Assembly: GCF_028737265.1 (NCBI RefSeq)
Contig: NZ_JAQZAK010000012.1
Location: 1 to 64,000 of the forward strand
Direction of reading: 5' to 3'
Source of the DNA: Actinomycetospora callitridis
Lineage (GTDB): Bacteria > Actinomycetota > Actinomycetes > Mycobacteriales > Pseudonocardiaceae
DNA length: 64,000 bases
Shown: piece after piece, positions 24,761 through 33,300 of the stretch
How the letters are laid out: each line of letters starts with the position of its first letter
How positions within the stretch are numbered: the stretch's first letter is position 1
The notes under the pieces: model-generated
Database searches by the model: none
Seen by the model: the letters and a program-made list of their open reading frames with translations, nothing else
Told to the model about the DNA's origin: nothing
Position numbers and translations under genes: made by a program

Positions 24761-25366
24761 TCACCGACCAGCCCGGGCCTCCAGACGATCCTCCGTCGCA
24801 AGGTGAGCGAGGATCCTGGTGCGAGCGCGATGAGCCCGGGATTTGATGGTGCCGACGGCCACCCCGAGCAGTTCGGCGGCCTCCTCGTTCGTGAGCCCGT
24901 CGAGGTGGAGCACTTCGAGTACCAGGCGCTGATCGCGGGGCAGCAGCGAGAGCAGGTCGGGCAGCACGGCCGCCGCGTGCTCGCGGTCGATGACCGCTAG
25001 CGAGGGGTCGCCGGGGTCGGTGCGCTCGGGCTTGTCGTGGGACTTGTAGAGCTCGCCGAAAGGCATCGCGCGGTTCGCCTTGCGGCGCCGAGCGGCGTTG
25101 ATGGTCTCGTTGACGGCGATCCGGTGCAGCCAGGTCGACACCTTCGATCGTCCGTTGAAGGTGCCCGCGCCCTGCAGCACCCGCAGCCACACGTTCTGCA
25201 CCACAGCCTCCGGGTCGGGCTCGAACCACGACAGTCGGCGGACCAGCGACAACAGCAGACGCTGGTAGCGGTGCACGAGGACCGCGAGTGCGTCGGTGTC
25301 CCCGGCGACGTAGTCGGCGAGCAGCTCGGCGTCGGTACGCGGGTCCGCGTTGGGCTGGGTGGTCAT
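24761..25366 (-). CDS. ECF-type RNA polymerase sigma factor
   Basis: Sigma-70 family factor of 201 residues with regions 2 and 4 only. Region 2: DALAVLVHRYQRLLLSLV, then EAVVQNVWLRVLQGAGTF and KVSTWLHRIAVNETINAARR. Region 4: LLPRDQRLVLEVLHLDGLTN and EEAAELLGVAVGTIKSRAHR. Start ATG 25364-25366 has GGAGG five bases upstream. The leader on the minus strand carries a hairpin (CCGACC/GGTCGG) near the ribosome site and, further up, the array of small hairpins described separately. It heads an operon with three very small proteins instead of an obvious anti-sigma gene. Confidence 0.88.
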   Translation of the reverse strand: MTTQPNADPRTDAELLADYVAGDTDALAVLVHRYQRLLLSLVRRLSWFEPDPEAVVQNVWLRVLQGAGTFNGRSKVSTWLHRIAVNETINAARRRKANRAMPFGELYKSHDKPERTDPGDPSLAVIDREHAAAVLPDLLSLLPRDQRLVLEVLHLDGLTNEEAAELLGVAVGTIKSRAHRARTRILAHLATEDRLEARAGR

Positions 25367-25374
25367 TGCGGCCT

Positions 25375-25611
25375 CCGACCGAAAGAGGGGTCGGGGCTGG
25401 TGGGCCCCGGGGCGGTGGGCGGAGGCGCTTGCTGCCTCCACCGCCCGAAGGGCGCCGAGCGGGCCGTGGAGGCTCGCGGTCAAGGGCCAGCCGGAGGCTG
25501 GTCGCGCAGCGACGCGCAGCGCCCTTGACCGGGAGGAACGGCCCGATCAAGCTCCCGGGGCCCTCCAGCACCGGCCGCCGCGCAGCGGCGTCGACCTCGC
25601 GCCGAAGGCGC
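25375..25611. repeat. Array of short hairpins with GNA triloops, inside a larger inverted repeat
   Basis: Plus strand: CCGACC/GGTCGG (25375-25394); CGCCC-gaa-GGGCG (25442-25454) within GCCTCCAC/GTGGAGGC (25434-25473); GGTCAAGGGC (25478-25487) pairing with GCCCTTGACC (25521-25530) and enclosing CCAGCC-gga-GGCTGG (25487-25501) and TCGC-gca-GCGA (25502-25512); CGCCGC-gca-GCGGCG (25576-25590); GCGCC-gaa-GGCGC (25599-25611). Four of five inner loops are three-base GNA. The 25478-25530 unit folds as a cloverleaf. GNA mini-hairpins are exceptionally stable in single-stranded DNA, so an origin, transfer origin or recombination site is possible; as RNA it would be the leader of the sigma operon. Confidence 0.6.
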
Positions 25612-25808
25612 CCTGGCCGCCCGGCCGTGAGGAGCTCTCCGTTGGCAGCGCGTACTCAGCAATGGGCGGGCCCGGATCGGTGCCAGCCAGAGGTCGATGA
25701 GCGAGCAGGACGAGGCGCCCCGTTGTCGTCCGCTCATGCCAGGCTGACGGCGTTCTGCGCTTCCCCCGCGGAAGGACGCTCGACTCGCCTTATCCAGGAG
25801 GTGGTGTT

Positions 25809-26137
25809 GTGGTTCAGCCAGCCGAGCTTCGGCGCCGCGAGCAGCGTCGGCTCGAGGCCGAGCAGATGATCGAAGCCGCCGCGGTGGTGCGCGAACGCGA
25901 GCCCGGCGGGTTCGCGGCCTCGACCGCGAATCGGCGGACGCGGTCGGCGCTCTGTTCGAGACGCTCGCCGAGGATTGGCGCGAGCGTCCGACCTCGCCGC
26001 GGGTGTGGGAGCACGCGGCCCGCGCCGCGCAGCGCCTGGTGCAAGACACGATCCGTGAGCCGGCTCCGCAGTTCCCCGGTCCGCTGCCCGCTGGCTATGA
26101 AGGCCCCCGGCGGGACAAGACCGACTTTCCGCTGTAG
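25809..26137 (+). pseudogene. Frameshifted soluble protein gene with a strong ribosome site
   Basis: AGGAGG at 25796-25801 stands seven bases before GTG 25809. The first frame reads VQPAELRRREQRRLEAEQM and continues to EREPGGF near 25912. Sense then moves by one missing base to a second frame that reads LDRESADAVGALFETLAEDW, PRVWEHAARAAQRLVQDTI and ends EGPRRDKTDFPL at 26135-26137. A single inserted base in GCGGCC restores one frame of about 110 codons (GFAGLDRES). It is a charged helical protein without recognised family, probably a recently broken island gene. Confidence 0.5.
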
Positions 26138-26302
26138 TCCCTCGGCGGCAGGGCACACCCCTGCTCGCGGGACGACGACGGCCGGACGACGTGGTGCTGC
26201 ACGTGCTCGGTGTCGTAAGGCAGCGAGGAATGGACGTGTCGGTCGGTGTGAGACGGACTCCACCGGTGGCCGAGCCGACCGGCCCTCGGTGAGACTCCTG
26301 CG

Positions 26303-27268
26303 GTGGTCGAGAAGGTCGCGGTGATGCTGTCGCGGTCGGTCGACGTCCTCCCGACCGAGGGACCGTGGGCCTACGAGCCCAAGCTCGACGGGTTCCGTTG
26401 CCTGCTCTCGATCAGCGAGTTCGGCGACGTGCGGCTCGACAGCCGGCGCGCCAAGCCGCTCGGCCGGTGCTTCCCGGAGGTCGTCGCGGCCGCGCGCCTC
26501 CTGCCACCGGGGCTCGTCCTCGACGGCGAGCTCGTCATCCCCGGCGGCGGAGGCGTGGACTTTGCCGCGCTGCAGCAACGCCTGAGGTACTCCTTGCCAG
26601 CGCGCACCACGCAGCTCTCCGACCAGACGCCAGCGTCTTTGGTCGCCTTCGATGTCCTCCACCACGACGGCCACGACCTGCGACCCGCCCTGTACGACGA
26701 ACGCCGAACAGTCCTTGAGGCGGTGCTGAACGAAGCGCCTCGCGGAGTCGGGCTCATGCCCATGACCATCGACCCGCGAGCTGCGGGCGCGTGGTTGCGC
26801 GACCAACCGCCTGGCATCGAGGGCGTCGTCGCCAAGCGCCGCGACCAGCGCTACCGCCCCGGCGCCCGCAGCTGGCAGAAGCTGCGCGCCCGCGACTCCG
26901 CCGAGGCCGTGATCGGCGGCGTGTTCGGAAGCCTCGAGCAACCCGAAGCCCTGGTCCTCGGCCACTACCGAGGCGGCCGGCTTCGCGTCGTCGGCCGCAC
27001 CAGCCCGTTTCCTCTCGCGGCGCGCGCCGAATTGCGGAGTCTGCTAAGACCGCCGCGCACCGAGCACCCCTGGCCGCCACGGCTGCCCTCCAGCCGATTC
27101 GGACAGACTCCCGGCGGCGAGATCGAGTACACCCAGGTCGAGCCGGAGCTCGTGGTCGAGGTCGAGGTCGACACCGCCTTCGAGCAGGGCCGATGGCGAC
27201 ACGCCACCAGGTACCTGCGCCTGCGCTCGGACCTCGCCCCCGACGACCTGGCAGCCGACACGGCCTGA
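26303..27268 (+). CDS. ATP-dependent DNA ligase (LigC-like)
   Basis: Nucleotidyltransferase that seals nicks through a lysyl-AMP intermediate. Motif I is EPKLDGFRC with the adenylated Lys27; motif III is LVAFDVLHHDG, motif IIIa/IV region is GIEGVVAKRRDQRYRPG and motif V is SWQKLRARD. A C-terminal OB-fold follows (VIGGVFGSLEQPEALVLGHY, EYTQVEPELVVEVEVD). About 321 residues is a minimal ligase like actinobacterial LigC used in repair. It starts at GTG 26303. Monocistronic; such accessory ligases are also found on mobile elements. Confidence 0.87.
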   Translation: MVEKVAVMLSRSVDVLPTEGPWAYEPKLDGFRCLLSISEFGDVRLDSRRAKPLGRCFPEVVAAARLLPPGLVLDGELVIPGGGGVDFAALQQRLRYSLPARTTQLSDQTPASLVAFDVLHHDGHDLRPALYDERRTVLEAVLNEAPRGVGLMPMTIDPRAAGAWLRDQPPGIEGVVAKRRDQRYRPGARSWQKLRARDSAEAVIGGVFGSLEQPEALVLGHYRGGRLRVVGRTSPFPLAARAELRSLLRPPRTEHPWPPRLPSSRFGQTPGGEIEYTQVEPELVVEVEVDTAFEQGRWRHATRYLRLRSDLAPDDLAADTA

Positions 27269-27468
27269 CCGCGCTTCCGACCGCGAGCCACCTTAGTGCG
27301 CCATCCGAACAGACCAGCTCCGCCGATCTCGGACGCGTCAGGGCCGGCAGCAACCGACGCCGAGGAGGCGGGGTGGTGATGGACAGCGACAGCTCGATGG
27401 GCATGCACTCACCGTGGGCACTGCTGCCCGCTTGATGATCCCTTTACGGTGAACGGCATCATGACGCG

Positions 27469-29235
27469 ATGCGTGCGAGTCGACGGGCGACGGTCGTCAC
27501 CCGGGGTCTGACGGTCGTCGCCGTATCGCTGCTCGCCCTTCTCTGGACCGCCCCGGCCGCTCTCGCGCACTTCGGGATCGCGGGGACCTCCCCTGTGCAG
27601 GGTGAGGTTGTCACCGGGCCACGTGGCGTAATCACTTTCGCCCTGACCGAGGCCGGGCAGCCCGTCGGAGACGGTTTCGAGCTGGTCGACGGGAGCGGAC
27701 GGGCGATGGTCGCCGACGTGCGCAGCCCCGACGGCGGGGTGACCTGGGTCGTGACGCCCGCCCAGGCCCTGACCGACGGCAACTACGGCGTCGCCTGGAC
27801 GCTCGCAGCGCCCGACACCCACGCCATGTCTGGGACGCTGACTTTTCTTGTCACCGGCGCCCCGCCCGCCCTGCCGACTGGGGCGGATGCGAACCCGAGT
27901 GTGTCCTCCGACCAGCCGAGCCCGGACCTGACCGCTGCACTGGCCCGGCCCGACGACTCAATGGCCCAGCTCGTGGCGGGCGTGGGCAGGTACCTCGGCT
28001 ACGTCGGGGCGCTGGTGGCCGTCGGCGCCCTGGCCTTCGCGTTCACCGCTCTGGTCGGCACCCCGGCCGACGTCGGCACCGTTGCCCGGTTGGTACGGGT
28101 AGCCGCCGCCGCGGTCCTGCTCGGAGCGCTGGTCCAGGCCGTGGGCCTGACGATGGTGCTTGGCGGTGGCTCGGTCGCGGCCCTCACGCCGGGAGAGCTC
28201 CTGAGCTCCGTGGGCGGAACTGCGACGGGGTGGGCGATCCTGGCTCAAGCCGCCGGGGCGCTGGTTCTCGTCGTTCTCGTCGTCCTGGTCCCGGCCCCAG
28301 TCGCTCGACGGGCCCGCAGCGCGGCCCATCACCGGACGCCACAGACCTCCGCGTCGACAGCGGCGCGGATCCTCGTCCCCGCCGGCACGGCCAGCGCGGA
28401 CACCAACCCCACCTTCCCGCGACATCGCGCCACCGGGACAACCGCGGCGCGGGTCCTCGTGCCCACGGGCGGGTCCATGGCGGACACCAACCACACCTTC
28501 CCGCGGCATCGCGCCGCCGCGACAGCCGAGGCTCGCAGCCCGGTGCCCTCCCTGTGGACGCCGGCGGAGAGTCACACCATCCCGTTTCCCCGCGTCGCGC
28601 TCGCCGTGGGCTCTACTGCGGGCGATGCTCCGGCGGGAGGTCCGCAGGGAGGTCCGCCCGCGGGCGACGACAACGGCGATCGTGTCGTGCGAGTGTCGCG
28701 AGGGCGCAGCCGTCCCGCGGTGGTACTCGTGGCCAGCGCCCTGCTGCTCGGAGCTTTCCTCCTCGACGGGCACACCACGACAGCGGGGCCCCGTGCGATC
28801 ACCATCGCCGCGGACTTCCTGCACACCCTCGCGGCCGCAGTATGGGTCGGTGGAGTGGTGGCGCTCGCGGTGCTGGTCGTCGCGCGCTTCCGGCAGAGGC
28901 GGGCGCCCGGCCTGGCCGCCGCGGCGGCACGGTTTTCCGTTCCGGCGGCGGTCGCGGTGCTCGTGGTGGGCATCGCCGGCACCGCCCTGGCCGCGACCAT
29001 CCTCGAGAGCCCCAACCAATTGGTGTCCACCACCTGGGGCGTAATGCTGCTCGCGAAGGTCGCGCTCGTCGGGCTGGTCGGTCTGATCGGGCTCTACAAC
29101 AATCGGCGTGTGGTCCCGGCCCTTGACTCCGGTCGGGATGCGGGCCGGTGGTTTCGCGCCACGGTGCTCGTCGAAGCCGGACTGCTGCTGGCCGTCGCGG
29201 GCCTCACCGTCGCGCTGGTAGCGGCCCCGCTGTAA
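27469..29235 (+). CDS. CopC-CopD fusion, copper resistance/uptake membrane protein (YcnJ-like)
   Basis: A secreted CopC domain joined to a CopD membrane domain. After a signal peptide ending AALAHF, the mature protein starts with the copper-ligand histidine (HFGIAGTSPVQGEVV) and ends its CopC part with DTHAMSGTLTFLV, holding the second site. From about residue 165 there are eight or so membrane helices of CopD, including DFLHTLAAAVWVGGVVALAV, the conserved HTLAxxxWxGG signature. Between two helices (about residues 298-382) a hydrophilic insertion made of three 28-residue repeats is present. Not preceded by a recognisable CsoR operator. Function is periplasmic copper binding and delivery across the membrane. 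Confidence 0.9.
   Translation: MRASRRATVVTRGLTVVAVSLLALLWTAPAALAHFGIAGTSPVQGEVVTGPRGVITFALTEAGQPVGDGFELVDGSGRAMVADVRSPDGGVTWVVTPAQALTDGNYGVAWTLAAPDTHAMSGTLTFLVTGAPPALPTGADANPSVSSDQPSPDLTAALARPDDSMAQLVAGVGRYLGYVGALVAVGALAFAFTALVGTPADVGTVARLVRVAAAAVLLGALVQAVGLTMVLGGGSVAALTPGELLSSVGGTATGWAILAQAAGALVLVVLVVLVPAPVARRARSAAHHRTPQTSASTAARILVPAGTASADTNPTFPRHRATGTTAARVLVPTGGSMADTNHTFPRHRAAATAEARSPVPSLWTPAESHTIPFPRVALAVGSTAGDAPAGGPQGGPPAGDDNGDRVVRVSRGRSRPAVVLVASALLLGAFLLDGHTTTAGPRAITIAADFLHTLAAAVWVGGVVALAVLVVARFRQRRAPGLAAAAARFSVPAAVAVLVVGIAGTALAATILESPNQLVSTTWGVMLLAKVALVGLVGLIGLYNNRRVVPALDSGRDAGRWFRATVLVEAGLLLAVAGLTVALVAAPL
28361..28612 (+). repeat. Three 84-base tandem repeats inside the CopC-CopD gene
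   Basis: Units start at 28361, 28445 and 28529. Units 1 and 2 are close (ARILVPAGTASADTNPTFPR versus ARVLVPTGGSMADTNHTFPR); unit 3 is degenerate (EARSPVPSLWTPAESHTIPF). The repeat is a whole number of codons (28), so it lengthens a loop without breaking the frame. Confidence 0.75.
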
Positions 29236-29248
29236 CGGACGCACGACG

Positions 29249-29339
29249 AACGCATCGCTCGCGGCGCGGGCAAGCGCAGGAGCGTCGTTCACCCGTCGCC
29301 CACCATCTCGACGACCTTGCCCTCGCCCTGCAGGCGGGG
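29249..29339 (-). pseudogene. Relic of a heavy-metal P-type ATPase
   Basis: Minus-strand translation gives RLQGEGKVVEMVGDG and, after a one-base slip, VNDAPALARA. Together they match the hinge motif of heavy-metal P-type ATPases (MVGDGVNDAPALARA); the intact CopA in this window has RLQAEGKVVAMVGDGVNDAAAL. Sense is lost on both sides. This is the remnant of a second metal ATPase beside the CopC-CopD gene. Confidence 0.6.
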
Positions 29340-29442
29340 GTACAGCCCGTAATGGCCGGAATCGAGCTCGCGTCTGGCCCGACGGACGTTCCAGGGTCTA
29401 CCTTGCGGAGCGTAGGCGAAATCGCCGCAAAGGGGTGACACC

Positions 29443-29988
29443 GTGTCGGGACTCCGCGACGCGCGGTGGCAAGCGGTAGCGACACTGGCCACGGTGTCCG
29501 TCGCACTCGCGACCATCGCCACCCTCACCTCGACGATCGCCACCGATCACGTTTGGGCCCTCGCCATCCTCGTCGTCGCCGCCGGCGTGGTGCGGGCGGC
29601 GTGTGCGGGCGGCGTGACGTCCATCTTGTGCCTCGCCGGGACAATGGTCATCGGCCAGCCGATCATGCACATGATCGGTGAGCTCACGCATTCGCACGCT
29701 CTCGCGGCGCATCACAGCGCGTTCGCCTGTCTCGTTCTCATTGCCTTCCACGTCGCGCTGTTCGTAGTGCTCACGGCGTTGACTGCGGCCGTCGACGCGG
29801 CCGGGCGTGCGCTCGTTGCTCGCTTCCGCCGTCTCGTGCGCATCGTGCTCCGTACGGTTGGGCCGCTTCGGTACGCCTCGGTCACGCCGCGGGTCGGGCC
29901 ACCGACTCGCCGCCCGAAGGAGCGTCTGCGCGCGCGTCTGCCGGAGAGGCGCGGTCCGCCCGCCGTGCTCGTCGCTCTTGCTCCCTAG
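29443..29988 (+). CDS. Membrane protein with His-rich periplasmic loop
   Basis: A 181-residue protein with about four helices (VATLATVSVALATIATLTS, WALAILVVAAGVVRAACAG, VTSILCLAGTMVIG, CLVLIAFHVALFVVLTALTA) and a basic C-terminal tail. The loop GQPIMHMIGELTHSHALAAHH is rich in His and Met and may bind copper. The protein at 39385-39957 shares the architecture and the GQPxxHxxGxxT...HSH pattern, so the two form a small family in this copper region. Start GTG 29443. Function unknown. Confidence 0.65.
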   Translation: MSGLRDARWQAVATLATVSVALATIATLTSTIATDHVWALAILVVAAGVVRAACAGGVTSILCLAGTMVIGQPIMHMIGELTHSHALAAHHSAFACLVLIAFHVALFVVLTALTAAVDAAGRALVARFRRLVRIVLRTVGPLRYASVTPRVGPPTRRPKERLRARLPERRGPPAVLVALAP

Positions 29989-30349
29989 GCGCAGGCCCAC
30001 GGAGGACGTCGCGGCCTAGCCCGCCACGACCTACCGACTTCGGCGTCGCAGGCCGTGATGCCAGGAGTTCGGGCCTCGTCCCGCCTCGAGGCTGGCATCT
30101 GAGCGCGGCACCGCGCGGTCGGTCGGGTCGCCAGATGGTTCAGCGGCCGGTCTTCGAGCGATTCACACCGCGTCGAGTAGCCGCCCACCGTCGGTCGAGG
30201 CTCGGACGCGATCGCTGCGGGCCGCCGCGCTCTTTTCCCTCGTCGTTCGCTCATTTCCTCCTGCCTTCTTGGAGTCACCGTGCCCACCGTCGGAACGCCC
30301 TCGTCCCGTGCCCTGTCCGCTCCTCCGCGACTCGACCGGTCGACCTGAG
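29989..30349. other. Upstream region of the Pls-like gene, no gene seen
   Basis: About 360 bases between the His-rich membrane protein and the large synthetase. The synthetase frame is open back to 30269, but those 27 residues are not domain-like. No operator or hairpin of note. Confidence 0.35.
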
Positions 30350-33300
30350 ATGACCAGGTCTGATCACTCCGACGATGGGGCCACACGCACCTTCCGTCTC
30401 GGTCGCAGCACCGCCGCGCTCGTCCAGTCGCGAGTCCGATCTCAGCAGCCGGTCGACGGAGACGATCACGGAGCGCCGCGACCCCGGACGTCGCCGGAGG
30501 ACCGGCTCGCGCTGATGCTGCAGCGGCGCTGCGACCAGTTCCGGCGCCTCGGTCGAGCCGGGTGCCGCGCCATCGAGGCGGCGGAGGGGTCACTCACCTA
30601 CGACGACCTCGACATGTCCGCGAACCGGCTGGCCCGCTTCCTGCACGGGCGCAAGGTGGGGCCCGGGGACCGGATCGCGATCCTTCTCGAGCGGCCGATC
30701 GCCGCACTCGTCGCCCAGGTCGCCGTCGCAAAGCTCGACGCGGCCTGGGTGCCTGTCGCGCCCACACTCTCGAATCAGAGTCTCGCCGCGGTACTCGACG
30801 CGTCGGGCACCAGTCTCGTCATCACCGATGCGGTCGCGGCGTCGCGGCTCGACGCGTCAGATGTCGACGCGGTCTACCTCGACCGGGTCGCCGCTCGGGT
30901 CGACGCCGAGGACGTTCGCCGTCTGCCCGAGGCCTGGCGGACGTCGCCCTTCGAGTCGCCCGCCTACATCGTCGTCCACGCCGACGGTGCCGGCAGTGGG
31001 CTGCGAGTGCCCGCCATCGGCCATCACGCGGTGACGAACCTCGTCCAGGTCGTCGGTGAACTCGTGGATATCGGCGAGTCCGACCGCGTCTTCCACGACC
31101 CGCGCCGGGGCTCCGACCTCGCGGTGCTCGAGACGTGGCTGGCGTGGTCCCGTGGCGCCACGGTCGTCACCCCTCCGGTCGGCGCGGACCTGCGCGGACC
31201 TGCACTGGGCCGTTTCCTGCGGGACCGGGGAGTCACGGTGCTCCTCGCAGACCCCGCCCAGCTTGTCGGCATCGACGTCGAGCTCCCCCGTATACGGCTG
31301 CTCCTGGTCAGCGGTGTGGAACGGCCTCGAGAGTTTCTGGAGGCGTGGCAACGGCCGAGGCGGCGGCTCGTCGGTCTGCACGGGCCGCCCGAGACCACCG
31401 TCGCCGCCTTCTGGAGCGAGCTGCACGCGGACCGCGCGCCGACGTTGGGGCGTCCCCTCCCCACGTACGGGGTCGTGGTCCTCGACGCCCACGATCCGAC
31501 TCGCGTCCTGCCGCCGGGCGAGGTCGGCGAGATCGGCATCACCGGCTTCGGCGTCGCTCGCGGCTACGTCGGACGCGCGGACCTGACACGTCAGGCCTTC
31601 CTCGACGCGACACCGGCGGGTCGGGTGTTCCGCACCGGCGACCTCGGGCGGATCACCGCGGACGGCGAGGTCGAACGGATCGCCCGACTCAACGGCAGCG
31701 CAGGCCGCGGCGTCCGCGACCACCCGGGGAACGCCCAGCCACCGCCGAAGTCCGCGCTCCGGCGCAGGTCCAGCCGCACGGTCGTCATGCGCCAGCCACC
31801 CGGTGCGCCGCCTGCGCCGGGCGCCCCGCCAGGGACGCCCCGTCGCCAGCCCGGGCGCACCCCACCCCATCAACCACCGCACCGGATCGAGCGCGCGAGC
31901 CCACCGCCTCCGGCGCAGGGCTTTGCGCCGTCGGCGCCGGCCCCGTCCACGGGAGCTTCCGACGCGCCCGCCGTCGAAGCTGCCCTCACCGCGATCCTGA
32001 ACGAGATCCTGGGGCGCGACACCATCCCGCCGAGCGCACACTTCTTCGACGATCTCGGCGCCGACTCGCTGCTGATGGCGCGCTTCTGCGCCAAGGTCCG
32101 CAAGCACCCACAGCTGCCCTCGGTGGCGATGCAGGACATCTATCAGAACCCGACGCTCGCGGCCCTGACGACGGCGTTGGCCCCGTCGTCGGACCAGGGC
32201 GCGGGAGCCGCGGACATCCAGGCCCGGCTCGGGACGATCCTGGGCGAGGTCCTGAGCCTGGAGACCGTGGCGCCCGGGGCCCACTTCTTCGACGATCTCG
32301 GCGCCGACTCGCTGCTGATGGCACGCTTCTGCGCCAAGGTCCGCAAAGACCCCGGCCTGCCGGCGGTCGCCATGCCCGACATCTACGCCCACACCACCCT
32401 GGCGAGCCTGGCGGCCTCCCTCGCTCCCGCAGGTGGACCTGCCGAACCGCGGTCGACCGTCGCCGTGGCGCCTCCCTCGCCCGCGTCCACCGGACCGCGC
32501 GCCGGCGCCCTGGCGATGGTCCTCTGCGGCGCGGCGCAACTCCTGCTCTTCCTCACCTACACCTACGTCGTTGCGATCTTCCTGACCTGGGCCTACGGCT
32601 GGGCCACGACGGCGATGGGACTCCTCGACCTCTACCTGCGCGCCGTCGGGATCTCAGGCCTGGGTCTCCTCGGGCTCGTCGCGCTCCCTGTGGTCCTCAA
32701 GTGGGTGCTGGTCGGACGATGGCGACCGACCTCGATCCCGGTCTGGAGCCCCGCGTACCTGCGCTTCTGGGTCATCAAGGTCCTGATCAGGACGAACCCG
32801 ATGGTGATGTTCACCGGCACGCCCGCCTACAGCCTCTACCTCCGTGCGCTCGGGGCGAAGATCGGTCCGGGGGTCGTCCTGTTGACCCGCCAGGTCCCCG
32901 TCGCCACCGACCTGTTCTCGGTGGGGGGCGGCACCTTGATCCGCAAGGACGCGTCGGTCTCCTGCTACCGCGCCCACGACGGGCACATCGAGATCGGTGG
33001 CGTGTCCCTGGGTGCGAACGTCGTCATCGGCGAATCGACGGTGCTCGACGTCCAGACCTCGATGGCCGACGGCTCGGTGCTGAGCCACAGCTCGTCGCTC
33101 CACCCGGGGCAGTCCGTCCCCGCCGGCGAGACGTGGCACGGCTCGCCGGGGCGTCGCGCCGCGATCACCGTCCCGACCGTTCCGCCGATCCGCTGTGGCC
33201 GGCTGCGCCGCCTCGTCTACCCCGCCGCGACGCTCGCCGTCGCCCTGTTCGTGGCACTCCCGGCCACGATCGCCGTGGCCGCCCTCGTGCATGCGGCTGC

